Positions 8,429 through 16,716 of a stretch of DNA of 37,147 bases are shown piece after piece; positions within the stretch are counted from its first letter, which is position 1; each line of letters begins with the position of its first letter. Below the pieces are notes generated by a model. It searched no databases. It was not told where the DNA came from and saw only the letters and a list, made by a program, of their open reading frames with translations. This stretch comes from JBDGRJ01 sp042218065 (GTDB lineage: Bacteria > Patescibacteriota > Patescibacteriia > Magasanikbacterales > UBA922), in the NCBI GenBank assembly GCA_042218065.1, contig JBDGRL010000033.1, positions 1 through 37,147 of the forward strand, written 5' to 3'. The position numbers and the translations under genes were made by a program.

Positions 8429-9574
8429 CTAAATTGAAATTGTTTTAAAAATTTTATTCACCTCTTCTGCTATATTATTCCAATTATACTTACTCCTAAC
8501 TAACTCCTGAGCACTTGATTCTATTCCCTTCAACTCACTTTCATCCAATCCTCTTATTCTCTCAACAGCTTCTACTATACTATCCGGATCTTTCGGCTCA
8601 CAAACGAAGCCAGTTTCTCCATCTTCCAGAAAGTCAGAAATACCACCAGCTTTCGTTCCTATAATCGGCGTACCCGTAGCCATAGCTTCTAAAAAGGCAT
8701 TTCCTAGCCCCTCAGTCAAAGAAGGGCGGATAAACACATCACTTGCATGCAAAATATTGACCAATCTATTGTGATCGACATTATCCTGGAATAATACCCT
8801 GTTTTTTACTCCAAGATCTTGTGCAACCTCTCTTATTTTACCGCCGAGTTCACCCTCTCCACAGACTACAAACTTTACCTCTTCCGGAAGATCCGCTAAA
8901 GCCCTCACCACGTATTCTATCCCGTTTTTCTTGACCAATCTAGAAGCTGTAACAAGCACAAAATCGTCTTGTTTCACTTCCAGCTCATCTCTAACTTGTT
9001 GTTTTTTCTCATCACTGACCTCGATATCAAATACATCAAGATCCACACCATTTGGTACAATTTCCTTTACCTCGCCGTCAAACCCCATTTTCTTTCCCCA
9101 CTCCATAAGGTAAGTACTTATTGCCTGAAGTCCATCTGCTTTTGTAAATACTTTTTTGTATCTATTACGTATTAATTGAGTTTTCTTCTCCATATAATCC
9201 ATCGAATTTCCAGCCTGTAGAGTCAAAAGATATGGTACATCCGTTCTTTCTTTAAAGGATAATGTTGTAAAAGAGTTATAGCTTGCCATTATCGACCAGA
9301 TCAGGTCATATTCTTTTTCTCGATGAAGTTTGAGTGCTTTTCTATGACCTAAAAAAGCAAGTAAAAGCTTATCAAAGATAGGCCACCCGATTCCTACTCT
9401 ATGTACAGTTATGTTTTTAATCTGCTCTTTTTTGGACCAACTCCTGTCTAAACGAGCAGTAACCATATCAAAATCATGATCAGACAGTCTATCCGTAATC
9501 TCCTCTATAGCGATTTCAGCTCCACCTGTATGTGGCAAGTAAGCTGTAGAAAAAATTAGTACTTTTTTAGACAT
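8429..9574 (-). CDS. GT4 family glycosyltransferase
   Basis: A 381-aa complete GT4. The N-terminal loop is STAYLPHTGGAEIAIEEI and the acceptor half contains DLIWSIMASYNSFTTLSF. The donor half has VTASRLVKKNGIEYVVRAL, VCGEGELGGKIREVAQDLGV and the signature PSLTEGLGNAFLEAMATGTP near residues 285-304, so it should be catalytically competent. It lies 50 nt downstream of the UXS fusion gene on the same strand. The C-terminal part of that fusion is clearly related to this protein's N-terminal half (same AxxxAxEEI loop and MASY block), suggesting duplication and perhaps a physical partnership. Donor could be UDP-xylose from the neighbour (inference). Confidence 0.88.
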   Translation of the reverse strand: MSKKVLIFSTAYLPHTGGAEIAIEEITDRLSDHDFDMVTARLDRSWSKKEQIKNITVHRVGIGWPIFDKLLLAFLGHRKALKLHREKEYDLIWSIMASYNSFTTLSFKERTDVPYLLTLQAGNSMDYMEKKTQLIRNRYKKVFTKADGLQAISTYLMEWGKKMGFDGEVKEIVPNGVDLDVFDIEVSDEKKQQVRDELEVKQDDFVLVTASRLVKKNGIEYVVRALADLPEEVKFVVCGEGELGGKIREVAQDLGVKNRVLFQDNVDHNRLVNILHASDVFIRPSLTEGLGNAFLEAMATGTPIIGTKAGGISDFLEDGETGFVCEPKDPDSIVEAVERIRGLDESELKGIESSAQELVRSKYNWNNIAEEVNKIFKTISI

Positions 9575-9624
9575 TGAATTATATAAATATATTTTCCAGT
9601 GACAACATTAGAAAATAGTTGGAT

Positions 9625-11109
9625 TTACTTTCTAAAATCCGACAAAATCTCTAGCTCTCTAATAGCCTCTTTCGTCCTCTTTGCTAACAGCTCAGTCTCA
9701 GAATCAAAATCTAAAATTTGTACCTGCTCTTCATCTTCCAACCATGCTTTTTGCTGTTCCGTCATATCCGAGATTATCTGCCATTTGCTGGCGTTTCTAA
9801 AAATAAGTTTATATATCCAAGATCTCCACGGCTTTTCTTGCAGTTCCTCATTGATGGTAGAACCTTCAAATACACTCAATAACACCGGAACCTTAAACCC
9901 TGAAAAAACAGAAAATAATACAGCAGACAAGGCTCCATAGCTAGCCATTACCGCCCAAGCTAGTTTATAATTATATTCGTTATGTCTTTTTCTAGCAAAT
10001 AAAGCTCCACGTATCGGAAGCAAAAACTTATCCAAAGTAGACCCGCTTCCCAAACGAAAAATATGCACCCTGTCTTTGTGTTCTTCTTTCGGTAGTTTAT
10101 CATCAAATTTAGAAGTTATAATATCAAACTCCCATTCCGGAAGTTGCTCTATTATTTCTTCCACTGCCGATTCTGCCGGGCCGTTATCGTCTAGGAAAGT
10201 GGGTACGAATATAGGTATTCTCGGTCTGTTTTCAAGCCGACTCCTAAAGTTTTCTATCGTCTTTTCAATACCCTGCTCAAAGCTTACCTGCGGACTCCAC
10301 CCGAGCTTGTTATTTATTTTCGAAATATCCGGACACCTTTGTTTGGGGTCCCCCTTCCTTTCCGGTACATCTTCTATGGGGATTTTTTTAATCTCACTTT
10401 CCGAATTAGTCTTTTCTTTTATTTTCTCAGCCACTGAAATTATACTTCTCTCATCCGAGTTTCCGATATTAAAAGGAGAATAGGTCGGCTTATCTAAGTC
10501 AACCTCCATAACTCCCCTCAACCCTCGGATCTGATCATCAATGTAGATAAAACTTCTAGTTTGTTCACCGGTTCCGTGTACTGTTAAATCCTTACTCAAC
10601 AAAGCTTGTAAAATAAAATTAGAGATAACCCTACCATCATTAAAATTCATCCTGGGGCCGTAGGTATTGAAAATTCGCACAATTCTCGTATCCAGATCAT
10701 ATTTTTCTGCATAATCTTTACACAAAGTTTCAGCAGCTCTCTTGCTCTCGTCATAACAAGCCCTTTTGCCCAATTGATCTACATTACCAAAATAATCCTC
10801 GGATTGAGGGTGTTCTTTTGGGTCTCCATAAGCTTCTGAAGTCGAGCTATAGAGAACTCTGGCATCAGTCTTTCTTGCCAGCTCTAATACATTTTGGGTA
10901 CCTTCTACCCCGGTTTCCATGGTAAAGATAGGATCAAACCTGTACTGAACCGGTGAAGCCGGACAAGCTAGATGATAGATTCGGTCCAGCTCATCTCCTC
11001 TATTCCAAGGTATTTTCTCTCGTATATCATGCTTAATTACATCAAAATTATCATCATCCAAGAGGTGTTCAATATTCTCTTCTTGACCAGTAAAAAAATT
11101 ATCTAGACA
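9625..11109 (-). CDS. UDP-glucuronate decarboxylase (UDP-xylose synthase) fused to half a GT4 domain, 5' partial
   Basis: The frame is open to the gap edge at 11109; the first visible residues CLDNFFTGQEENIEHLL match the conserved UXS region just after the dinucleotide loop, so the true start and the GxxGxxG motif are inside the gap. Visible SDR features are YSSTSEAYGDP, the catalytic YxxxK as CYDESKRAAE, FNTYGPRMNFNDGRVISNF and the FIYIDDQIRGL substrate loop. UXS decarboxylates UDP-glucuronate to UDP-xylose. After about residue 290 a second ~200-aa module follows: FVPTFLDDNGPAESAVEEI and KLAWAVMASYGALSAVLF, homologous to the N-terminal half of the GT at 8429-9574. The catalytic donor half of a GT4 is absent and the protein stops at a normal TAG/TAA position. 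The fusion is read through continuous sequence, not across a gap. Confidence 0.85.
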   Translation of the reverse strand, partial: CLDNFFTGQEENIEHLLDDDNFDVIKHDIREKIPWNRGDELDRIYHLACPASPVQYRFDPIFTMETGVEGTQNVLELARKTDARVLYSSTSEAYGDPKEHPQSEDYFGNVDQLGKRACYDESKRAAETLCKDYAEKYDLDTRIVRIFNTYGPRMNFNDGRVISNFILQALLSKDLTVHGTGEQTRSFIYIDDQIRGLRGVMEVDLDKPTYSPFNIGNSDERSIISVAEKIKEKTNSESEIKKIPIEDVPERKGDPKQRCPDISKINNKLGWSPQVSFEQGIEKTIENFRSRLENRPRIPIFVPTFLDDNGPAESAVEEIIEQLPEWEFDIITSKFDDKLPKEEHKDRVHIFRLGSGSTLDKFLLPIRGALFARKRHNEYNYKLAWAVMASYGALSAVLFSVFSGFKVPVLLSVFEGSTINEELQEKPWRSWIYKLIFRNASKWQIISDMTEQQKAWLEDEEQVQILDFDSETELLAKRTKEAIRELEILSDFRK

Positions 11110-11209
11110 NNNNNNNNNNNNNNNNNNNNNNNNNNNNNNNNNNNNNNNNNNNNNNNNNNNNNNNNNNNNNNNNNNNNNNNNNNNNNNNNNNNNNNNNNNN
11201 NNNNNNNNN
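11110..11209. other. Scaffold gap (100 N)
   Basis: Exactly 100 N, the conventional placeholder for a gap of unknown length. It removes the 5' end of the UXS fusion gene. Order and orientation of the flanking contigs rest on the scaffolding and cannot be checked from sequence. Confidence 0.99.
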
Positions 11210-11218
11210 TCAACATCT

Positions 11219-12331
11219 ATGAAAATACTTTACATAATCACTAAATCCACAATAGGGGGCGCACAAACCCACATTTCTCAGCTCTCCTCTTCTCTACTTT
11301 CAGAGGGAGAAAATGTTGCTGTATCAGCTCACCCCGGAGGGTGGCTTGAAAAGGACATCAAAAACAAAAATGGAAAATTCTACCCTAATAAACACTTACG
11401 AAACTCTTATAACCCAATAACCCTATTGAAAGCAATAAAAACTGCTCAAGACGCAATAAAAGACTTTCAGCCTGATATAATCTCCACTCACAGCTCTTTT
11501 GCAGGTCTGGTCGGAAGATTAGCAGCAAGAAATTCTAATGCTCAAGTTTTATTCACAGCTCATGGGTGGGGTTTTTCTAAAGGAACACCCTTTCTAAGGA
11601 AAAAAGTAATAAAAATCAGCGAGAAACTAGCTGCAAGATACACCGACAAGATTATCTGCGTATCAAACTTTGACAAAAAACTTGCTCGAAAAAATGGTAT
11701 AGCAGAAAAAAAGAAGCTCACCACCATACACAACGGCACAGAAATCCCCGATATAAACCACGATCAATTCCCCATAAAAGATAAGATAAAGATAGTGTCT
11801 GTAACTCGCTTTTCAAAACAAAAGGACCCCATATTATTACTCAAAAGTTTAGATGCATTACCAGAAAAATTAAAAGACAAATTGGAGTTAACTCTAATAG
11901 GAGCAGGACCTAAGGAAGACGAAGTTAAGCAGTACGTACAAAACAGCAGTATCAAAGATAAGATCAAATTAACAGGTGATATCTCCAGAGAGAAAGTTTT
12001 CCAGTATTTGAAAAAATCTCATATTTTTACACTAATTACAAAATGGGAGGGGTTTCCTAGATCAATTCTTGAAGCCATGAGCTGTGGTCTGCCCGTTATT
12101 GCCACAAACACAGCTGGTATCCCGGAATCCGTTACAAGAGATTGTGGAATTTTAGTAGAAAAAGGAAGTAAAGAGGATGTCAAGAACGCTTTTCAAGAAT
12201 TACTTTCTAATCCGAAAAAAATAGAACAAAAAGGTAAAAATGCAAGGAAAAGATGCAAGAATAAATTCTCAATTGAAAAAACAATAAGAGAGACCAAGGA
12301 AATTTACAAAAATCTCTTAAAAAATAAATAA
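11219..12331 (+). CDS. GT4 family glycosyltransferase
   Basis: A 370-aa full-length GT4. The N-terminus MKILYIITKSTIGGAQTHIS carries the IGGAQTH loop found in capsule/LPS transferases such as EpsD/WcaL-like proteins; FTAHGWGFSKGTPFLRKK and KIICVSNFDKKLARKNGI follow. The donor half has VTRFSKQKDPILLLKSLD, LIGAGPKEDEVKQYV and TKWEGFPRSILEAMSCGLPV (about residues 274-293) with both glutamates. It starts 9 nt after a scaffold gap, so its promoter is not visible. It is on the plus strand and converges on the O-antigen-ligase-like gene, ending in a strong hairpin terminator. Sugar specificity is unknown. Confidence 0.88.
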   Translation: MKILYIITKSTIGGAQTHISQLSSSLLSEGENVAVSAHPGGWLEKDIKNKNGKFYPNKHLRNSYNPITLLKAIKTAQDAIKDFQPDIISTHSSFAGLVGRLAARNSNAQVLFTAHGWGFSKGTPFLRKKVIKISEKLAARYTDKIICVSNFDKKLARKNGIAEKKKLTTIHNGTEIPDINHDQFPIKDKIKIVSVTRFSKQKDPILLLKSLDALPEKLKDKLELTLIGAGPKEDEVKQYVQNSSIKDKIKLTGDISREKVFQYLKKSHIFTLITKWEGFPRSILEAMSCGLPVIATNTAGIPESVTRDCGILVEKGSKEDVKNAFQELLSNPKKIEQKGKNARKRCKNKFSIEKTIRETKEIYKNLLKNK

Positions 12332-12360
12332 CCCCGACCTTACTACAGTCGGGGCTTTTT
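12332..12360 (+). terminator. Rho-independent terminator
   Basis: CCCCGAC (12332-12338) pairs with GTCGGGG (12348-12354) around a 9-nt loop, followed by CTTTTT. It begins directly at the stop of the plus-strand GT4 gene and lies between convergent genes. Confidence 0.85.
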
Positions 12361-12391
12361 CTGCCTAGGGACAGGATGAAAAACTATGGCC

Positions 12392-14503
12392 TTATTGCTT
12401 CTTGCTTTTATTTATCTGTTTTTTAATTTTCTTTTTTATATCTATCAACTGCTTACCGGTGCTGGTTTTGATGCTGCTGGTAGCACTTATTTTATCGGTA
12501 TCTAACCCTACCTGCTTCAAGACTTTACCACCTCTGCCGTTAAACTCAACTCCTTCTCTTTTAGCTCTGATAATCGTATTTCTGGCTTTTTGTGGTTGAT
12601 TTGTTTTTTGATAGAACAAAGCTAGTCTCCACCAAGACTCCGATATATCTTTATCTGAATTTTTAGCTGAGATAAGCAGTTTCTCAGCTTCCTTGCTTTG
12701 TCCTAACTGCATCTTCAGGTTTGCCATCATGTAGAGCAGTTGTTGTCTTTTTGGGGAGTATTTCAGTGCCGTTTCCAAGTTTTTCTCAGCCCTTTTTATA
12801 TATTTTTTATCTTGCTCTAAGGCAGCTTTTTGTCTATTTAATCTATACAATTTCATATGCACACGAATATCCCTGGGGTGAAGTTCAGCAACTTCTTGGG
12901 TGTCTTTATACACCTTGTTGAACAGCGGCACAATCTGATCCATTTTCTTAGCTTTTTTGTATTTAGGCAAGACCTTGAGTACAGCATTAGCTATATCCGT
13001 GACTATAACATCCCTATGTGGGCTTGGAATATCCAAAGTTTCTTGATAAGTAGACATTCCCGCACCTGCTGTCTTAACTTCTCTAAGTGTCTTAAAGCTA
13101 TTCATATTGGCTTTCAGAGGGTTTATATTTGTGCTATAAGCAAATATCACTGTAGCCAAAGCAATCACCCCTGCCACACCATAAGACAATCTGCCTTTCT
13201 TGGTAGTCGTTTCTCTATTTTCTCCTCTAGAAACCCTCTGGTTTATGTAAGCCAAAGCGAACATAAAGTAAAGATAAGATGTTGGATCCTCAAATACCAA
13301 TAGATTATGCACAAAGTGACCTACCAAAAAACCGCTAGCTAAAGCAGCTTCATGTGCATTTATATCACCTCGATTATACCCTTTGAAAATAGCAATGAAA
13401 GCAAATAAGAACAGAGCTATATAAGTCAAGAAACCAAAGGCTCCTCTCGTAGATATGGTTTCCATCAAAATATTGTGAGCATTATCAAACCATGTCTCTC
13501 CAAAGCCGTGACTGAGAATCTCTGGGTTATAATACTGATTAAAAGCATAATAATAATTCCTCGGTCCCCAGCCAAAAACAGGTCTATCCTTCCAGGATTT
13601 GTAAGCTATATCCCAAGCAATCAGGCGAGTTTCCAGAGAGCCCTTATCAGGATTTATATTCATAGTTTGCCCCACTATCGGAATACTGCGGACAAAATTG
13701 GTCTTACGGAAATAAAACAAAGTACCAACTAACACCAAACCTGCGATAGTACCATAAATTGCAAACCTCCTGACATTCTTTTTCTCATCAAAAATATAAG
13801 CATAGACATATACTGCAATAGCCGTACCAGCTACCAAGCCAAGCAGTGGTCCTCGCTGTCCAGCTGCATAAAGCCCAAACAAACCAGAAAAAGCACTGAA
13901 AAGATAAAAGTAGCGCCAATATTTATGTATATTTTTATCTTTTGTATACATAAGCAACCCCAAAAAGATCAAGAAACCGCCGTATCCACCTACGTAAATC
14001 GGGTTGCCTAAGGTCGAGTGAACGCTACTACCACCTTGATTCAAAACAAGCTGAGGATCTACAAACTTCTGCAAAAAAGCTATAAACATAACAATAACGC
14101 CGCCAAATAAAGCGGTCCTTGAGATCCACCTCCATTCATTCCACTTTGTAACCACCGACGAAACTATGTAATAAAATAAAACATAATGCATAACACTAAA
14201 CAATCCAAGCATACGCTCATGGTTGTCCCAAAAGCTTCGAAATGGGTCTACTCCGGTAAAAGTAGATATCATAAAGCTTAAAATAAACAAAAACACCCCT
14301 ACATGGATCCAGCTAATCTTTGGCTTATACCTCTCCCAATTGCTGACTAAAAGCAACAAATAAGAACCCAAAGCCAAAGCTGTAAGCGCCCTAAAAGCTA
14401 TAACTTTCGGAACTATAAAAGGAAAAATAAAGCTGGACGGGACCACAATCAGAGGCATGAAAAAAGAAAGCGCGATCATTATCTGAGCAAAGCGTCGAAA
14501 ATA
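12392..14503 (-). CDS. O-antigen ligase/polymerase-like membrane protein with C-terminal TPRs, 5' partial
   Basis: About 704 visible residues, open to the gap edge at 14503, so the real N-terminus is missing; any start codon found beyond the gap is not evidence. The protein has about ten or more membrane helices and then the Wzy_C-type periplasmic loop: STLGNPIYVGGYGGFLIFLG, FGWGPRNYYYAFNQYYNP and WFDNAHNILMETISTRGAFG, with the His-Asn pattern of WaaL/PglL-type ligases. The C-terminal ~250 residues are soluble and contain TPR-like helices (YSPKRQQLLYMMANLKMQLG, then SESWWRLALFYQKTNQPQKA). Such proteins transfer or polymerise lipid-linked glycans on the outer side of the membrane; those with TPRs include protein O-glycosylation ligases. 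S-layer glycosylation is a reasonable but unproven role. Confidence 0.82.
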   Translation of the reverse strand, partial: YFRRFAQIMIALSFFMPLIVVPSSFIFPFIVPKVIAFRALTALALGSYLLLLVSNWERYKPKISWIHVGVFLFILSFMISTFTGVDPFRSFWDNHERMLGLFSVMHYVLFYYIVSSVVTKWNEWRWISRTALFGGVIVMFIAFLQKFVDPQLVLNQGGSSVHSTLGNPIYVGGYGGFLIFLGLLMYTKDKNIHKYWRYFYLFSAFSGLFGLYAAGQRGPLLGLVAGTAIAVYVYAYIFDEKKNVRRFAIYGTIAGLVLVGTLFYFRKTNFVRSIPIVGQTMNINPDKGSLETRLIAWDIAYKSWKDRPVFGWGPRNYYYAFNQYYNPEILSHGFGETWFDNAHNILMETISTRGAFGFLTYIALFLFAFIAIFKGYNRGDINAHEAALASGFLVGHFVHNLLVFEDPTSYLYFMFALAYINQRVSRGENRETTTKKGRLSYGVAGVIALATVIFAYSTNINPLKANMNSFKTLREVKTAGAGMSTYQETLDIPSPHRDVIVTDIANAVLKVLPKYKKAKKMDQIVPLFNKVYKDTQEVAELHPRDIRVHMKLYRLNRQKAALEQDKKYIKRAEKNLETALKYSPKRQQLLYMMANLKMQLGQSKEAEKLLISAKNSDKDISESWWRLALFYQKTNQPQKARNTIIRAKREGVEFNGRGGKVLKQVGLDTDKISATSSIKTSTGKQLIDIKKKIKKQINKSKKQ

Positions 14504-14603
14504 NNNNNNNNNNNNNNNNNNNNNNNNNNNNNNNNNNNNNNNNNNNNNNNNNNNNNNNNNNNNNNNNNNNNNNNNNNNNNNNNNNNNNNNNNNNNNNNNN
14601 NNN
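14504..14603. other. Scaffold gap (100 N)
   Basis: Exactly 100 N. It truncates the O-antigen-ligase-like gene on its 5' side. The contig to the right begins in the intergenic region in front of the Cys-rich lipoprotein gene. Confidence 0.99.
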
Positions 14604-14655
14604 TAATTTATCATAAAAAACAGATAAATAAAAGTAAAAAAATAGAGACTAAAGT

Positions 14656-14684
14656 TTTTCAAAAAATATCTTATAAGTTATAAT
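14656..14684 (+). promoter_or_regulatory. Sigma-70-type promoter of the Cys-rich lipoprotein gene
   Basis: A perfect TATAAT (14679-14684) with TTTTCA (14656-14661) 17 nt upstream; start near 14691, giving a leader of about 37 nt before the ATG at 14728. Confidence 0.5.
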
Positions 14685-14716
14685 TACCGCAAGATCTTTC
14701 AGTCCACTCCACTCAC

Positions 14717-14724
14717 GGGAGAGG
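14717..14724 (+). promoter_or_regulatory. Strong Shine-Dalgarno sequence
   Basis: GGGAGAGG lies 3 nt before the ATG at 14728; its GGGAG core has 6 nt of spacing. This purine-rich site is an outlier, since most AT-rich genes in the window have none. Confidence 0.7.
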
Positions 14725-14727
14725 CAC

Positions 14728-16560
14728 ATGGAACAAATAACAAGCACGAACAAGCAGACGTTCATTTTGCTTATTTTTGCTCTTTTTACAGAAACTGGTT
14801 GTGCAGCAGGAAGCACAAAAGCTAGCCAAAAAATAAAAAAAGCAGATACAGAAACAATTGACGCAACTGAAGATTTAACCCCACAAGACACACAAAAAGA
14901 TACCCCAAAAGACAGCTCCAATAATGATACCAACAACCAAGATACAGAAAAAGAAATAGTCCAAAAAGACACACAAGATGCTGAAGTAAGCAACCCTGAC
15001 ATCAAAAATCAAGACACAAAAGATACAGCGGATATAGAAACAAGTACTGACAGTTCAAACAGAGACACAAAACAACCAACTTGCAACGACAGAATAGAAA
15101 ACGGTAAAGAAACAGATATTGATTGTGGTGGTCCAGATTGCAAGCCCTGCAAAGCAAAGGACAATTGTAAAGTCGGTAGTGACTGCAAAAGTAAAGTCTG
15201 CCGAAACAGAACTTGCAGAAAACCCACCTGCACAGACAGAGTGAGAAACGGAGATGAAACAGATAAAGATTGTGGAGGTAGAAACTGCAAAGCGTGCTCA
15301 ACAGGAAAAAAATGTAACAAAAATAAGGACTGTATAAGTAAAAACTGCGTCTCAGGAACATGTAAACAAGCAACGTGCTCAGATCAAATCAAAAATCAAG
15401 CAGAGACAGGAATCGACTGCGGTGGTGGATCTTGTCCTCCTTGTCCAAATGGAGAAAACTGTAGAGTAAGAAGAGATTGTCTTAGCAAACACTGCCAAAA
15501 TGGAACTTGTATAAAAGCAACATGCAGCGATGGTATACAAAATCAATCAGAAAGTGATATCGACTGCGGTGACCCAAACTGTATGACGTGTACATCAGGA
15601 AAAAAGTGTAAGATAGATAAAGATTGCAAAAGTAAAGTCTGCGGCAGTGACAGCAAGTGCAAAAAACCTACTTGCCACGACAATACCAAAAATGCAAAAG
15701 AGACAGACATAGATTGCGGCGGACCTAAGTGCAAAGCATGCAAACCCAACAAGTCTTGCAAAAAACCAAGAGACTGCAAAAGTAAGATCTGCACAAATAA
15801 TACTTGTCAAAAACCAGCTTGCAATGATGGCATCAAAAACGGCAAGGAGACCGACACAGACTGCGGCGGCAAAAAATGTAAGAAATGTCTAGTTGGAAAG
15901 ACCTGCAATAAAAACTCTGACTGTAAACAAACAATCTGCAAAAATAATCAGTGCCAACCAGGCTGTAGCAGCTCTTGTTCTCCGGGTAAACCTTGTATTT
16001 CTGATGCCGATTGTAAAAGTAAAGTCTGCAAGAATAAAAAATGCGAAAAACCCGCCTGCAATGATAAGACCAGAAACCAAAAAGAAACTGCCACAGATTG
16101 TGGTGGTCCAAATTGCAAAAACCCCATAAAGAAGATACAAGGCTGGAGCAAAAACCCGGATGCAAGTAAAGTATGTGATTCTAACCACATTTGGGTAAAC
16201 AGGGGTTGGGTGATAGGCAATAAAGGTTCGGTACAGAAAAAAGTAAAACCCAAAAATAAGAGAATAGCAGCCTGCCTATACATAGAAACCAGCTGTCCCA
16301 CTACTAAGCTGAAATTACAATATCAATGGAATGAAAGGGACGGGTGTACTGATATCCAGTATGCTAACCCAACTAAACCAAAAGGAGCGATATATTATCG
16401 GCATAATAAAAAATGGAAGCGAGCCTTGAGTGGTACTCCGCCTAAACACTCAGGAAACAAACAAGACATAAATGTAAAACAAACAAAAAAGTTTCTTATT
16501 TGTAAGTTCAAGAAATCCAGAAGCGTTAGTATACATGTAATAAACGTTTCTGCAGAATAA
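14728..16560 (+). CDS. Secreted Cys-rich repeat lipoprotein (Myxococcota-like repeats)
   Basis: A 610-aa predicted lipoprotein. The signal is FILLIFALFTETGC with the candidate lipidated Cys at residue 25; the residue three before Cys is Glu, so the lipobox is not canonical. A Thr/Asp/Lys-rich spacer follows (about 30-110), then seven ~48-aa repeats of the form CxDxxxNxxETDxDCGGxxC, most completed by CxxxxDCxSKxCxxxxC; the sixth is extended (CQPGCSSSCSPGKPC) and the seventh is cut short. The last ~140 residues are a non-repeat domain (NHIWVNRGWVIGNKGSVQKK) that I do not recognise. Such repeats are common in surface proteins of Myxococcota/Bradymonadia-like bacteria. Dense cysteines imply disulfides and export. 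It stands alone between a gap and a convergent gene, has its own promoter and a strong Shine-Dalgarno, and its codon use is AT-rich like its neighbours. Confidence 0.8.
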   Translation: MEQITSTNKQTFILLIFALFTETGCAAGSTKASQKIKKADTETIDATEDLTPQDTQKDTPKDSSNNDTNNQDTEKEIVQKDTQDAEVSNPDIKNQDTKDTADIETSTDSSNRDTKQPTCNDRIENGKETDIDCGGPDCKPCKAKDNCKVGSDCKSKVCRNRTCRKPTCTDRVRNGDETDKDCGGRNCKACSTGKKCNKNKDCISKNCVSGTCKQATCSDQIKNQAETGIDCGGGSCPPCPNGENCRVRRDCLSKHCQNGTCIKATCSDGIQNQSESDIDCGDPNCMTCTSGKKCKIDKDCKSKVCGSDSKCKKPTCHDNTKNAKETDIDCGGPKCKACKPNKSCKKPRDCKSKICTNNTCQKPACNDGIKNGKETDTDCGGKKCKKCLVGKTCNKNSDCKQTICKNNQCQPGCSSSCSPGKPCISDADCKSKVCKNKKCEKPACNDKTRNQKETATDCGGPNCKNPIKKIQGWSKNPDASKVCDSNHIWVNRGWVIGNKGSVQKKVKPKNKRIAACLYIETSCPTTKLKLQYQWNERDGCTDIQYANPTKPKGAIYYRHNKKWKRALSGTPPKHSGNKQDINVKQTKKFLICKFKKSRSVSIHVINVSAE

Positions 16561-16590
16561 AGTTTCGAACTCTAAAAAGAAGTTTTCCAT

Positions 16591-16615
16591 CCCGTAAGCA
16601 GTATTTGCTTACGGG
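16591..16615. repeat. Perfect hairpin, 10-bp stem
   Basis: CCCGTAAGCA (16591-16600) pairs with TGCTTACGGG (16606-16615) around GTATT. No U-tract follows, so it is a palindrome rather than a simple terminator. It is the first of three consecutive hairpins between convergent genes. Confidence 0.8.
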
Positions 16616-16653
16616 CACCTCAAAGATAATTTATACAAATTATTTTTGAGGTG
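16616..16653. repeat. Long hairpin, about 17 bp
   Basis: CACCTCAAAGATAATTT (16616-16632) pairs with AAATTATTTTTGAGGTG (16637-16653) with one mismatch near the middle. It abuts the previous hairpin without spacing. Confidence 0.75.
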
Positions 16654-16660
16654 AAATAAG

Positions 16661-16690
16661 AAAACCCCGCCCAAGTGAGGGCGGGGTTTT
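16661..16690. terminator. Bidirectional Rho-independent terminator
   Basis: AAAACCCCGCCC (16661-16672) and GGGCGGGGTTTT (16679-16690) form a 12-bp stem with a 6-nt loop and T/A tails on both sides. It serves the convergent Cys-rich lipoprotein (+) and FG-GAP protein (-) genes. Confidence 0.9.
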
Positions 16691-16716
16691 CTATTCTTTC
16701 GACTAACTACAGTTAT

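Noticed and set aside
11061..11061. TTG start for the UXS fusion protein at 11061
   Set aside because: Conserved UXS residues (DNFFTG) are encoded upstream to the gap edge, so the real start is further 5'.
14604..14662. An apparent start (MKNFSLYFF...) for the O-antigen-ligase-like gene to the right of the second gap
   Set aside because: It is joined only through 100 N of unknown true length; frame continuity cannot be assumed, and no family feature supports it.
15002..16301. Several minus-strand ORFs rich in Leu/Cys/Ser opposite the Cys-rich repeat gene
   Set aside because: They are mirror frames of the repeats, with no start signals or family features.
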